Part shown: positions 47,383 through 56,920 of the stretch, piece by piece
How the letters are laid out: each line of letters begins with the position of its first letter
Numbering within the stretch: position 1 is the stretch's first letter
Assembly: GCF_003596335.1 (NCBI RefSeq)
Contig: NZ_QZCH01000002.1
Span: 62,001 to 126,000 of the forward strand
Reading direction: 5' to 3'
Origin: Motilimonas pumila
Lineage (GTDB): Bacteria; Pseudomonadota; Gammaproteobacteria; Enterobacterales; CBDFNC01
DNA: 64,000 nt
Translations under genes and position numbers: made by a program
The notes under the pieces: generated by a model
Database searches by the model: none
The model's input: the letters and a program-made list of their open reading frames with translations, nothing else
What the model was told of the DNA's origin: nothing

Positions 47383-48288
47383 TTATGCTTGATAACCAAA
47401 CCATGCCTGTAGTGATTGGATGAGCTGTTCGATCACGTCCGGGTAGGGGTAATCCAAGCGGTAATAGAGCATTAACTGAATGCTTTGGTCGACTTCCCTG
47501 TGGTGTAAGTTTAACGCAACCACCTCACCTGATTTGATTGCGTCGTGAGCCACGTATTCCGGTAACAGAGCAACGCCTAGATTTTGTTTTACCAGAGCCA
47601 CCACTGTGTTTAAGTCGCCACACTCAATCATTTCTAAGCTATTAAATAATGCTGCTTGATACTTTTCTGTTTGTTCATAAGGAGAAGACCAGATCCCCGT
47701 TTGCCCCAGTAGCATATCTGTTGTTACTTGCTCAGCTTGGCGCAGTGGATTATCAGAGTGGGCAATCAGTACTACGTTTTCATCGCCGACCAAGGTGCCA
47801 CCCACATTGGGGTAAAGGGAATCACTGACAATACCCAATGCAAAATCAACGTCCTGGTTATCGAGTGCCAGTTGCACATGGGTTAAATCTACGTTGCGTA
47901 GCGCAACATGCACCTGCGGATATGCGGTTTTAAGGTCTTGAATGACTTCTGCTACCCCATCGGTTGCAACTAACTCACTAAAGCTCATGGTCAGGGTTAG
48001 AGGGGCATCATCGTGATACATCGACATCGCCAAGTGTTCAAATTTGGTTAAGTAATCAATGGCAATTTTGGCTTTAGGTAGTAGTAACTCGCCTTTTGGG
48101 CTGAGTACGACCACTAGGCCATTACTCTGCCTGTCAAACAGTAAGTACCCCAAGCTGTCTTCTAACTCGTTAATCCAGCGGCTCACGGTGGAGGAAGACT
48201 TACCCAGGCGCTTCGCCGCTTTATTAAAGGTGCCGGTTTCTGCAGCTGCAACAAAACATTCTAAGTAATGACTATTTAACCCCAGCAT
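47383..48288 (-). CDS. LysR-family regulator divergent from a Cys-Ntn hydrolase
   Basis: A 301-residue regulator. Helix-turn-helix FVAAAETGTFNKAAKRLGKSS then STVSRWINELE, followed by the effector domain. GAGGGA precedes the ATG. It is divergent from the Ntn-hydrolase gene starting at 48407, so it likely controls that gene and itself from the shared 118-bp gap. It also precedes the KdgM-like porin on the same strand. It is one candidate for the protein binding the recurrent T-N11-A sites. Confidence 0.9.
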   Translation of the reverse strand: MLGLNSHYLECFVAAAETGTFNKAAKRLGKSSSTVSRWINELEDSLGYLLFDRQSNGLVVVLSPKGELLLPKAKIAIDYLTKFEHLAMSMYHDDAPLTLTMSFSELVATDGVAEVIQDLKTAYPQVHVALRNVDLTHVQLALDNQDVDFALGIVSDSLYPNVGGTLVGDENVVLIAHSDNPLRQAEQVTTDMLLGQTGIWSSPYEQTEKYQAALFNSLEMIECGDLNTVVALVKQNLGVALLPEYVAHDAIKSGEVVALNLHHREVDQSIQLMLYYRLDYPYPDVIEQLIQSLQAWFGYQA

Positions 48289-48310
48289 TTGATTCCCTCA
48301 TAACTACCAT

Positions 48311-48376
48311 CCCATATATGGGTTATTTCGAACCATAACTATAGCTTATTTGGTGTGATGATACCTCTCGAACCAT
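48311..48376. promoter_or_regulatory. divergent control region, LysR / Ntn hydrolase
   Basis: Contains a 12-bp palindrome CCCATATATGGG (48311-48322) and two copies of TCGAACCAT (48328 and 48368) 40 bp apart. These differ from the recurrent CTAT-N11-ATAG sites and may be the targets of the adjacent LysR. Confidence 0.4.
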
Positions 48377-48406
48377 TAATCAACATTGCTTAAAGAGGAT
48401 ATCAAG

Positions 48407-49543
48407 ATGAAAAAGTCACTACTAACTATCGCAACGCTTGCCGCGCTGACCTTCAACGTAAATGCCGCTAATGTCGCCGGAGATGTATTGGATTATTACC
48501 AGCCAAGCCGTGCTGCGGTTCAAAATGGCGCCGTGGTGGCCGACCTTACGGGCCAAGGCGCAGAAGCCATTGCGCAACATTTAGCGGCGATGCCCCGTGC
48601 AAGCGCCGAAGCTGATGTTATCGCGATTGCTAAGCGTGCCGTTGAAAATAATCGTAAAGTGGCGCCCGAATATGTAGCAATCATGGAGCGCCAAGCAGAG
48701 ATTAAAGGCGTGCCAGTGCACATGCTGTTTGCTGCTATTGCTCAACCCGATTGGGATATCAACAAGAACTTTGTGAATGCCAAAGACACCGCTGCCTTGC
48801 AACAGGCCGCTGAGTCGATGAGTGGTTGTACCACGTTGGCATTTGCCGAAACCGGTATTGTTGGCCTCAATAACGACATGGGGATCGACTTTTTACAACA
48901 AGGCGATACTACCGTGGTGAAAACGGACAATACGATATTCCTTGCCACCGACGGCGGTCACTTCCAAGGCATGGGGAAACACACTGCCGCGGTACTCAAT
49001 TTCATGGGAGACCCAAGCGCGCCTGCAGCCACGGTAGATACTGAAAATGTCATCACCACTGACGCGGCATTTGCGGCTATTACTTCTTCTGCCAGCGTGG
49101 AAGAAGCGTTTCAAAAGCTGCAAGGCTACACCACTCATGTGGCGCTGAATTTTACGGTGGCGGATGACTCGGGTGATCACGGCGCCATTGAAATGACCAC
49201 CACAGGCACTCGCCTAGTGCGCGGTGAAGCAGGAATTGCCCACACAAACCATAACGCAGAAATGCGAGCGAAATATTTATCGCATACGCCCCTGCTAGAA
49301 GCCAACGGACAGTTTGCCGATACGTTTGCTAGGGAAGACGCGGGCAATATGTTTCTAAGTTATGCCAAAGAGCGTGATGTCGGTGGCATGAAATATATCC
49401 TGCAACAAAAGCCTATCAACATCACCAAATACGACTCGGACTTTGTCACTGTAGAGTCGGTCATTTTCGACACGATCAATGGCTGCGCTTACGTATCAGG
49501 CGACAACCCACGCTTCTCAGAGTACACCCAAGTGTGCTTCTAA
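48407..49543 (+). CDS. secreted Cys-Ntn hydrolase (C45/acyltransferase-like)
   Basis: A 378-residue exported protein with signal peptide ending VNA. MSGCTTLAF places a Gly-Cys pair at 140-141, the self-cleavage site and nucleophile of the C45 (acyl-CoA:6-aminopenicillanate acyltransferase-like) family. IVGLNNDMG follows with the conserved NND. Autocleavage would give an N-terminal pro-chain and a Cys-started chain. The expected reaction is hydrolysis of an amide such as an acyl amino acid, peptide or beta-lactam side chain. The ATG at 48407 has GAGGAT upstream. Divergent from a LysR gene. Confidence 0.75.
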   Translation: MKKSLLTIATLAALTFNVNAANVAGDVLDYYQPSRAAVQNGAVVADLTGQGAEAIAQHLAAMPRASAEADVIAIAKRAVENNRKVAPEYVAIMERQAEIKGVPVHMLFAAIAQPDWDINKNFVNAKDTAALQQAAESMSGCTTLAFAETGIVGLNNDMGIDFLQQGDTTVVKTDNTIFLATDGGHFQGMGKHTAAVLNFMGDPSAPAATVDTENVITTDAAFAAITSSASVEEAFQKLQGYTTHVALNFTVADDSGDHGAIEMTTTGTRLVRGEAGIAHTNHNAEMRAKYLSHTPLLEANGQFADTFAREDAGNMFLSYAKERDVGGMKYILQQKPINITKYDSDFVTVESVIFDTINGCAYVSGDNPRFSEYTQVCF

Positions 49544-49551
49544 ACCTAGCT

Positions 49552-49599
49552 TCAGGTGCGCAGTTTAGGGTCACAAGCGGCCCTAAACTGCGCACCTGA
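49552..49599. repeat. perfect 19-bp inverted repeat
   Basis: Arms TCAGGTGCGCAGTTTAGGG and CCCTAAACTGCGCACCTGA enclose a 10-nt loop. The repeat starts 9 bp past the Ntn-hydrolase stop. No T-run follows, so it is either an atypical terminator or an mRNA-protecting hairpin before the next small gene. Confidence 0.85.
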
Positions 49600-49638
49600 G
49601 CCCCATTTAACTATTCAATAGATAACAAAAGTGAGGAT

Positions 49639-49938
49639 ATGATGAAAAATGTCGCAGTAATTATAGCCACATTGATGGCCAGCTCAGCATTTGCAGGTAG
49701 CTATTGCCCAACTGGGCAGGTGCTAACAGAAGATGGCTGTAAGCGATTGATTCAACAGCAAGAGATGGGCAGCATTGTTTCGCAAAGAGACCCAAGACTC
49801 AAAGACCCTCGTTGCTTTGATGATGGCATGTTTGATCCTTATGAGGACGATTGTGTTCGTGCATATCCCGGTCTTGCCCATAAGAATGCGCCAAGGCAGT
49901 ACTTTGATGACGACAGGTTCGAGCTTTGGGATGACTAA
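49639..49938 (+). CDS. small secreted Cys-containing protein
   Basis: A 99-residue precursor; signal peptide ending AFA, then a mature part of about 80 residues with four Cys (CPTGQ..., DGCKR, RCFDDG, DDCVR) and many Asp. Two disulfides and metal binding are plausible. The second half has two Asp/Asn-rich segments (FDPYEDD, YFDDDRFELWDD). GAGGAT precedes two tandem ATG. It lies after the Ntn hydrolase and may be its partner or read-through gene. Not recognised. Confidence 0.65.
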   Translation: MMKNVAVIIATLMASSAFAGSYCPTGQVLTEDGCKRLIQQQEMGSIVSQRDPRLKDPRCFDDGMFDPYEDDCVRAYPGLAHKNAPRQYFDDDRFELWDD

Positions 49939-49998
49939 TTGTTGCACCAGAGGCCCCTCGCTTGCAACATGGTGAAACGCAAAGCTAGGGCTACTCGG

Positions 49999-51129
49999 TT
50001 ACCCTTTTGCCACCTCATCAGATGATGCTTCTGGGCCATTAATTAACGGGTAAATCAACAGTAAACTGATACCAAGAAACACTGTCAGCTCAAGCAGCAC
50101 CCAACTGCGAAAGACCACCGAAGGACCAACTGCGGCGCCGACGGTTTGCGCCGCCACTACAAAACGCATCGCACCACCATTTATATCTGCTTGTGCAACC
50201 GCCCCCATCAACAGAGGTAAAATGAAATTCCACAGCAACATAAAGCTGGCCACCGCAATGACATAGAGCGCTTGTTGTGGACTGTTAAACAACACAAATA
50301 AGCTCAACCCTTGCAGTAACATTCCCACTAAAATCCAGCGGCGGCGATGGCTTTCTTGTTGGCTCAGGATGGCTGACAAAACTGCCCCGAGTAAACTAAA
50401 AACGGTGCCAGCGGCCAGAATATTCCCTTGTTGCTGCAGATCAAACTGGTGGCTGGTGGCGAGAATACCCAGCATAGACCAAGCGGCAGAGTGCGCCATC
50501 ATAAACATAAAAATGGCGAGTATTCCGCCTAACAATAAGCGGTAATTGATAACGACAGGCGCTTGTACTTGGTAAGTTGTTGCAACCGACGGTTGGCGTT
50601 TAAGTAGGATTAGCAAGCCTGACAAGAGGGCCAAGGCAAAGTAAAAAGCTTTAATGCCTAACGCGTTAATTAATGATGGCATCAATACAAACATGATAGC
50701 GCTAAACGCCATTTGGGTGGCAATGCCTTTGGCGAAAGCAGCGTCGGGGTTTTGAGTGTGAGCCATGGCTTCTATCGCTCGGACCAGCAAAATACCTGCA
50801 CTGATCCCCGCGCCAATGCGCAGCACTAAAAACCACTCCAGTGAAGGGCAGTAAACGCTACCTAAATGGCAGGTTGTGAGCAGCATAATGGCAATGTTTT
50901 CTTTCAAAGTAAACTTCGCCTTACTGGCTAAAAAGCACAATAGGGGGGCTAACGCAAAGCCCAAAAGCTCAATGGTCGCAAGGTAGGTCAGTTGTGGAAT
51001 AGGCGTGTCGAACTGACGAGATAAGGTATCTAAGTAACTGGGCATCAACAAAAAGATACTTGATGCTATGGTCATTTTGATGGCAGCGGGCAGCCAGTCT
51101 AGTGGGGTGTTGTCGGTGCCTGTTTTCAA
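49999..51129 (-). CDS. MFS transporter
   Basis: A 376-residue inner-membrane protein with about twelve hydrophobic helices and the general layout of drug/metabolite exporters. Start is TTG at 51129 with GAGG upstream, giving MKTGTDNTP. The substrate is unknown. It lies on the same strand after the RND permease gene but behind a terminator, so it is probably a separate unit. Confidence 0.8.
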   Translation of the reverse strand: MKTGTDNTPLDWLPAAIKMTIASSIFLLMPSYLDTLSRQFDTPIPQLTYLATIELLGFALAPLLCFLASKAKFTLKENIAIMLLTTCHLGSVYCPSLEWFLVLRIGAGISAGILLVRAIEAMAHTQNPDAAFAKGIATQMAFSAIMFVLMPSLINALGIKAFYFALALLSGLLILLKRQPSVATTYQVQAPVVINYRLLLGGILAIFMFMMAHSAAWSMLGILATSHQFDLQQQGNILAAGTVFSLLGAVLSAILSQQESHRRRWILVGMLLQGLSLFVLFNSPQQALYVIAVASFMLLWNFILPLLMGAVAQADINGGAMRFVVAAQTVGAAVGPSVVFRSWVLLELTVFLGISLLLIYPLINGPEASSDEVAKG

Positions 51130-51239
51130 ACGTCTTACCTCATCCTAAGTATTATTGACCTTAGTCGTCCTGCATTAATGGCTGACTATCAAACAATCTT
51201 ACGATAAATATGGGCTTTTGTCTGAGTGGGCTGACGCAG

Positions 51240-51270
51240 AAAAATGCCCGTGCCTGAATGGGCGCGAGCA
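51240..51270 (-). terminator. Rho-independent terminator after the RND gene
   Basis: On the minus strand: TGCTCGCGCC, 6-nt loop, GGCACGGGCA (one mismatch, one G-T pair), then five T. Confidence 0.75.
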
Positions 51271-51296
51271 TATTGAGCCGACACACCTAGGTATCG

Positions 51297-54200
51297 TTAA
51301 GGTTTACCTTTGAACTTTTCTCGCAAAGATTGAATCACAATAAAAAACACGGCTGAAAAGATAATGCCAAAAGCGGTCGCAGACGCAATGCCACCAAAGC
51401 TGGCAAAGCCAATGGCATTTTGTCCACCATGGCCAATGCCGTCAGCAAACATCAGTGGTAATACACCTACCGCAAAGCTCAATGCCGTCATCATAACTGC
51501 GCGGGTTCTTAATCTAACTGCTTCCACTGCGGCTTTGGCTATGCTTAAGCTTTGGTTTTCCCTGAGGTCTTTAGCAAACTCGACGATCAAAATGGCGTTA
51601 CGTACTGTCATACCCACCAATAAAATGGCAGCGATTTGGGTCAGTAGGTTAACGTCACCACCGAGCTGATTAACACCGGCGATAATACCAATTAACGAAC
51701 AAGGCACAGTCAGCATGATGATGGTTGGAATAGACCAGCTTTCATATTGCGCTACGAGCACCAAAAAGGTGATTAACAACGCCATGCCAAAGGCATATAG
51801 CGCGGCGTTACCGGTTTCAATTTCTTGCTTAGAAATCCCAGTGTATTCAATGCTAAAACCTTCAGGTAAAGCAACTGAGTTGATAGCTTTCATGGCTTCT
51901 CCCGTGCTAACGCTTGGGATCACCGTGACCGCCACAGCTTGCTGCGCGTTGTGACGCGTTATAAAGGTAGGGCTGAGCTTTTGTTCGACGCTGAATAGCT
52001 TTGACAAAGGCACCGTCACTCCCGTTTTATAAGCCACTTGTAATTGGCCGAGCTTTTCAACGTCTTCGTTAAAGTGTTTGTCGTTTTGGATCATCACGCG
52101 ATAGTTACGGCCAAGCATGTTGAAAGTATTGACGTACATGCCACCCGTGTATGATTGCAAGGCATCAATCGCGTGGTCAATATTGAGGCCATGCTGTTTG
52201 ATCTTAAGGCGGTCAAGCTTCAGCTCAATGCTGGGTTTATTAACTTGGTATTGGGTCGAGGCGTAATCCACTTGTTCAGCTTGGCTGACATCGGCAATAA
52301 ATAGCTCAACCACTTTGCCCATCTCGATAGCTGAGACGTTGTTGTGATCCTTAATGACGAACTCGACGCCGTCTACCAAGCCTAAATCAGGGATGGCGGG
52401 TGGCGTAAAAGCAAAGCCATTGAGTCCTTCATATTCACTTATCAGCGTGCTCACTTGTTCAGCGATTTCCACATCAGACAAGCTGCGTTCGTCCATTCGG
52501 CTCAACGCTAACACCATCATCATAGAGTTCATTTCTGGCGCGCTGGTGATTAAGTTCAAACCCGCGCCAGACACCACACCTTTAACGCCTTCGATGGCTT
52601 TTAATTGCTCAACGAGATCAGCGGTGACTTGGTCGGTTTGTTGCAGCGCGGTGCCCGCGTCAAAGCTGGCTGCCACAAACACTGTGCTGGTGTCTTCGTT
52701 AGGAATTAAGCCGTGAGGAAGTTCGCTGCCAAGATCATAGGTGTAGTAATTCATGGCGACGAACAGCGCAACAAATATGAGGGGAATACGCACGGCAGCA
52801 CGCACCATCCAAGTTAAGCCATTCACCCCAGCGTTAATGTTCATTTCGAGCACTCTGGCAATCAAGCCTTTACGTTCACGCTTGATCATCAGGCTAGCCA
52901 TGGCCGGCGTTAACGTCAGCGCTACCAAGGTAGACACCACAACAGAAGCACTTAAGACAATACCAAACTCGCTGTAGATAATGCCGGTCATGCCGCTCAG
53001 AAATAAAGTGGGTGCAAACACCGAAAGCAATACTAAAGCAGACGCAATGACTGGCGTTATCACCTGCTGGCTGCCCAGTTCTACCGCTTGTTCTACGCTA
53101 CAATCGGGTTGCTCATGCAAGATACGTTCGATGTTTTCGACCACTATAATGGCGGCATCGACCACTATGCCAATGGCCAGCACTAAACCAAACATAGAAA
53201 CAATATTAATGTTGATGTTGCACGCTTGCATAATGCTAAAGGTGCCAATCAAAGACACTGGAATAGCTGCCACGGTTATTAGCGTTGTGCGCCAGCTTTG
53301 CATAAATACCAAGGTGACCAAAGACACAATCAGTACCGCCAATACCAAGGTTTCAATCACATTGTCGATGGCCGCGCCAATGAATTCGGTGGTATCGTAA
53401 ATCACAGGAATCTCAATGCTTCCTGGCGCTTGAATGTTTGCCAAAACTTGCTTAACGCCTTCGCCTACTTCCATCGCGTTGGCATCGGGTGAGCGATAAA
53501 TAAAGATAATGGCGCCGTCTTGGTTTTGCATATACGCGTTGGCGATGTAGGTTTCAGCCCCTAGCTCTACGCGGGCAACGTCTTTTAGGCGTACCACTTG
53601 GCTATTGAAATCGGCCCGCACTATGATGTTTTCAAATTCTTCTGCGGTGTCTAAGCCGCCTTTTACCGATAAGGTATATTCGCTGAGCTCGCCAATAATG
53701 CGACCGGCAGAGGCAATGCGATTTTGCTCTAATATCGCGTCTTGAATATCCGTGATATTGAGGCGGTATTTAGCCAGTTTTATCGGGTCGGTCCACACGC
53801 GCATGGCGTATTTTTTCTCGCCCAATACGTCCACTTTTGAAACGCCCGCGACGCGCTGCAGCGACTCTTTGAGCGGCCCGCCCGCAAAGCCACTGATGGC
53901 AATGTCAGATTCTTCACCTGTGGGGTCATACACGGCCATGCCCATGATCATACCGCTGGTAATTTTCTCAACGGTTACGCCGTTACGAACCACTCCCGGT
54001 GGTAATTCAGGTAAGGCTGTGTTGACGCGGTTTTGCACTAAGGTCACGGCTTTGTCTGGATCAACGCCCAAGTCAAAGGTGACTTCTAGCGAGTATGAAC
54101 CATCACTGTTAGACGTAGATTTCATGTATTGCATGCCATCCACGCCGTTGACGCGCTGCTCTATGGTTGGGGCGATAACCTTGCTGACAATCGACGCATC

Positions 54201-54353
54201 GGCGCCGTCCATCACCGCATACACTTCCACGGTGGGAGGGGCAACATCTGGGTAACGGCCTATGGGTAACCCCTGTGCTGATAAAGCGCCGATTAAGGTG
54301 ATCAAAATGGCAATCACCACGGCAAATTTAGGGTGGGTAATAAAAAACTTCAT
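51297..54353 (-). CDS. RND (HAE1/AcrB-like) permease with altered proton relay
   Basis: A 1018-residue inner-membrane transporter of the AcrB/MexB type: N-terminal MKFFITHPKFAVVIAI, two large periplasmic loops, twelve membrane helices. The helix-4 motif, VDDAIVVVE in AcrB, reads VDAAIIVVE, so one of the two essential Asp (AcrB Asp408) is Ala. The helix-10 motif AKNAILIVEFAKD reads VRNAILIVEFAKD, so AcrB Lys940 is Arg. The Arg and Thr of helix 11 (RLRTRA, MMTALSF) are kept. No periplasmic adaptor gene is adjacent. The ATG at 54353 has AAGGA upstream. Confidence 0.93.
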   Translation of the reverse strand: MKFFITHPKFAVVIAILITLIGALSAQGLPIGRYPDVAPPTVEVYAVMDGADASIVSKVIAPTIEQRVNGVDGMQYMKSTSNSDGSYSLEVTFDLGVDPDKAVTLVQNRVNTALPELPPGVVRNGVTVEKITSGMIMGMAVYDPTGEESDIAISGFAGGPLKESLQRVAGVSKVDVLGEKKYAMRVWTDPIKLAKYRLNITDIQDAILEQNRIASAGRIIGELSEYTLSVKGGLDTAEEFENIIVRADFNSQVVRLKDVARVELGAETYIANAYMQNQDGAIIFIYRSPDANAMEVGEGVKQVLANIQAPGSIEIPVIYDTTEFIGAAIDNVIETLVLAVLIVSLVTLVFMQSWRTTLITVAAIPVSLIGTFSIMQACNININIVSMFGLVLAIGIVVDAAIIVVENIERILHEQPDCSVEQAVELGSQQVITPVIASALVLLSVFAPTLFLSGMTGIIYSEFGIVLSASVVVSTLVALTLTPAMASLMIKRERKGLIARVLEMNINAGVNGLTWMVRAAVRIPLIFVALFVAMNYYTYDLGSELPHGLIPNEDTSTVFVAASFDAGTALQQTDQVTADLVEQLKAIEGVKGVVSGAGLNLITSAPEMNSMMMVLALSRMDERSLSDVEIAEQVSTLISEYEGLNGFAFTPPAIPDLGLVDGVEFVIKDHNNVSAIEMGKVVELFIADVSQAEQVDYASTQYQVNKPSIELKLDRLKIKQHGLNIDHAIDALQSYTGGMYVNTFNMLGRNYRVMIQNDKHFNEDVEKLGQLQVAYKTGVTVPLSKLFSVEQKLSPTFITRHNAQQAVAVTVIPSVSTGEAMKAINSVALPEGFSIEYTGISKQEIETGNAALYAFGMALLITFLVLVAQYESWSIPTIIMLTVPCSLIGIIAGVNQLGGDVNLLTQIAAILLVGMTVRNAILIVEFAKDLRENQSLSIAKAAVEAVRLRTRAVMMTALSFAVGVLPLMFADGIGHGGQNAIGFASFGGIASATAFGIIFSAVFFIVIQSLREKFKGKP

Positions 54354-54517
54354 AGCGGCGGATCCTTGTGGTTGATAAACGGGCGCTTTCGCTGTTATTG
54401 AGTGGCGGAGCACCTTACTAACAATCAACCAGAGGCGCGGGGCGGCCATTGATAGTGCAAACAAACGAGGCGGTAGCCTTAAGATATGCCGCATTTACGT
54501 ATCTTAATAACTGATAA

Positions 54518-54613
54518 CTATTCGATATTGAGATAGGTGATACACGACCTTCGCGCCCGCGAAACCGCAAGTGTCAGGCCTGAAATGCTTCTATGTATTC
54601 GATTTTGAGATGG
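54518..54613. promoter_or_regulatory. two LysR-type T-N11-A sites, RND / barrel gap
   Basis: CTAT-TCGATATTGAG-ATAG (54518-54536) and GTAT-TCGATTTTGAG-ATGG (54595-54613) share TCGAT-TT-GAG centres and lie 77 bp apart (about seven helical turns) between the divergent RND and barrel genes. They are the two best-matching copies and could control both directions. Nothing else is clear in this 373-bp gap. Confidence 0.65.
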
Positions 54614-54726
54614 TTTCTGGTTTAACCTTTTCGCTTTTTAAATCTAATTTAGCCTTATCTTTTCCAATTCAAGTGGCAACGTTGTCAGACAGTGACGAGG
54701 CGAGCCAATGCGACAAGGGGCAAACA

Positions 54727-55539
54727 ATGCACAAGCGATATTTAAGCCTAGCCATAGCAATTTTGGTTTCGGGACATATTCAAGCGGGTGATTTTGCAGT
54801 GACTGTGGGCGCGTTGCACAATACCGCAGACACCAATATTTCCATGGGTGTGCCTGCGCTGGGCGCTCAATTAAAGCTCGACGGTGAAAGCGATCTCGAT
54901 TTAGCCAAAAAGCGTTATTCACCCTACGTTAAATTGGAATACCAAATAGACAATAAGCACAGTGTGTTTCTTGATTGGCATGCTTTGCACCGCCGGACTC
55001 AAGCGCAATTCAGTAGTGCGCCAGTCAATGTATTAGACCGCCAGGTGGAAGTGGGAGTGAACGTCGACTTGGCCTTAGACATCGATATTGCGCGCGTGGG
55101 TTATGCCTATACCTTTTTAACCACAGACAAACTGCGCCTTGACGCGATGGCCGGATTACACGTTATGACGATAAAAAGCCAAGGTGGCATTGATGCCAGA
55201 GTGGCAGTGGATGGCCAAGAAAGCGTGAGTGTGGCCGGTAAAGCGAAAAAAAACAATACCATGCCGCTACCTAATGTAGGCGTGCGTGCTAGCTATCAGC
55301 TCACGCCAAAGCTTGCGGTAAAGTCGCACTTACAAGCCTTTATGGTGTCAACGCGTTTGTACGATGGCCACTTGTTGGACTTTAACCTTGGTGCGCAATA
55401 CCAAGTCACCGATGCTCTGTCTGTGAATGCCGCCTATAATCATTACGGCATTTCGGTAGATTATGGTGACAGCCTGTTGGACGCTAACATCAAGATGTCA
55501 TTCAGTGGCCCCATGCTGTCGTTGCAATACGGCTTTTAG
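54727..55539 (+). CDS. outer-membrane beta-barrel protein
   Basis: A 270-residue precursor with signal peptide ending IQAG, then alternating strands ending LSLQYGF. The mature start FAVTVGALHNTADTNISMG and the long strand-loop pattern suggest an OmpW/YaiO-like small channel, not certain. The ATG at 54727 is chosen (AAGGGG upstream, opens into the signal). It is divergent from the RND gene, sharing the double-site control region, so it might be the outer-membrane partner; this is inference. Confidence 0.72.
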   Translation: MHKRYLSLAIAILVSGHIQAGDFAVTVGALHNTADTNISMGVPALGAQLKLDGESDLDLAKKRYSPYVKLEYQIDNKHSVFLDWHALHRRTQAQFSSAPVNVLDRQVEVGVNVDLALDIDIARVGYAYTFLTTDKLRLDAMAGLHVMTIKSQGGIDARVAVDGQESVSVAGKAKKNNTMPLPNVGVRASYQLTPKLAVKSHLQAFMVSTRLYDGHLLDFNLGAQYQVTDALSVNAAYNHYGISVDYGDSLLDANIKMSFSGPMLSLQYGF

Positions 55540-55554
55540 TCCCCCGAACGGGCT

Positions 55555-55581
55555 TAACCGAGCCATTATATGGCTCGGTTA
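55555..55581. terminator. bidirectional hairpin between convergent genes
   Basis: A 12-bp perfect stem TAACCGAGCCAT / ATGGCTCGGTTA with a 3-nt loop, between the ends of the barrel and M28 peptidase genes. No T-run on either side. Confidence 0.6.
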
Positions 55582-55616
55582 CACGCTAGGTTTACCTTGT
55601 ATGCCTGTGGTTAGGG

Positions 55617-56654
55617 TTAAAGAGCAAAGTTGAGGGTGCCGTAGAATGCCCCGCGGACGACTTGCGCCATGCGCTCATAGTCTAGGCTGGCGGCATTATC
55701 TCCCACTTTATGGTAATTGGGATTTCGGTAAAATGAGGTATCTGTCACCATGATGCCCGGGTAGTTAAAGCGCCAAAAACTGGCGTGATCTGATCTGTCT
55801 ATGCCGTCTACAAAACTGGGTGCAGCCAATGAGCGCACCCGAATGTCAGCTTCAGACATAAAAGTTTTGAAGCGGCCACGAATCGGACTATTTGCCACGT
55901 CACTGACCACTACCACAAAGTTGGCGGTAGTGGGATATACCTGCTTCATGTCTTCATAAGGATATTGTTGTGAGTTTGGCTGATCAGAGAAATAACCTAT
56001 CATCTCAAGTGATACCATAGCTTCCACAATCGTATTAGCTTGTCGCAACGATTTAGCATGAATGTAACTGCCCATTTCTTTGCGATTGATTGGCATGTGT
56101 TCTTCAAGTGTGTAAGCCACAAAATCGACGCGCTTACGCAGGCGCTTTTCATATGGTTTTAGCAACTTGGCTATTTCTAGCATGCCTGCGACACCACTAG
56201 CATTGTCATCCGCACCGGGTTGCGAACCATAAGCGTCATAATGGGCACCAATAATAATTCGCGGTGCATCCATTGGGCCAATACTGGCGATAACATTTGC
56301 GACGGTTTTGCCTTCAACCTTATATTGTTGAAGTTCAGGTCGGTAACCTAATTGGCGGAATTCATCAGAAACATAACTCTTAGCTTGTTGTAACCCTTGG
56401 TAATATTGTAAATCACGAGGGCCTATCTCTATTGTAAGCTGGTTTACTACTGCCTTTAGGTAATCGATATCTATGTTTACATCTGGGAATTCATTGGCGG
56501 CGCTGGCTAAGGCTTGCAAGACTTCTTTGGACTCTTCTTGCTGAATATTTTCATCCTTATACACCTCAAAGCGAGTTGACTCACAACCCAATAAGAATGA
56601 ACTGCCAATCAGCGTGATGGTGATTGGCCAATGGTATTTTTTTGTGAAGAGCAC
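55617..56654 (-). CDS. M28-family aminopeptidase lipoprotein
   Basis: A 345-residue zinc peptidase. The signal peptide ends in a lipobox (FLLGC). Zinc ligands appear in order: GAHYDAYG (His, Asp), GADDNASG (bridging Asp), a Glu in YTLEEH, a ligand in DRSDHASFW and the final His in NYHKVGD. Start is GTG at 56654 with AAGGA upstream; an earlier TTG is in frame. It lies between convergent and divergent barrel genes and is likely active in the periplasm or on the outer membrane. Confidence 0.88.
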   Translation of the reverse strand: MLFTKKYHWPITITLIGSSFLLGCESTRFEVYKDENIQQEESKEVLQALASAANEFPDVNIDIDYLKAVVNQLTIEIGPRDLQYYQGLQQAKSYVSDEFRQLGYRPELQQYKVEGKTVANVIASIGPMDAPRIIIGAHYDAYGSQPGADDNASGVAGMLEIAKLLKPYEKRLRKRVDFVAYTLEEHMPINRKEMGSYIHAKSLRQANTIVEAMVSLEMIGYFSDQPNSQQYPYEDMKQVYPTTANFVVVVSDVANSPIRGRFKTFMSEADIRVRSLAAPSFVDGIDRSDHASFWRFNYPGIMVTDTSFYRNPNYHKVGDNAASLDYERMAQVVRGAFYGTLNFAL

Positions 56655-56920
56655 TTTTATCCTTAAAAGAAAACACAAGGTATTGAATGATAAGGCTACC
56701 GCATTAAAGTTGAGCTAACAATTCTAATTCATAAGGCTGCAAAATATGTCCCGTATGCCGACAAGTACGACGTGATTAACTACTAGCGCAAGGCGTTGGC
56801 TGAACATGCATACCAAATTTTAATGTATTGCATATCCTTCCCATCATGTATTTCGTGACCTGCGAAACATATTGTTGCCTCAACAAGTTATTAAATATTT
56901 AACAAATCCTGAGGACACCA

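Noticed and set aside
49603..49621. CCAT-TTAACTATTCA-ATAG, a further T-N11-A match
   Set aside because: Its centre does not resemble the other sites and it ends only 17 bp before the start codon, almost on the ribosome site; a chance match is likely.
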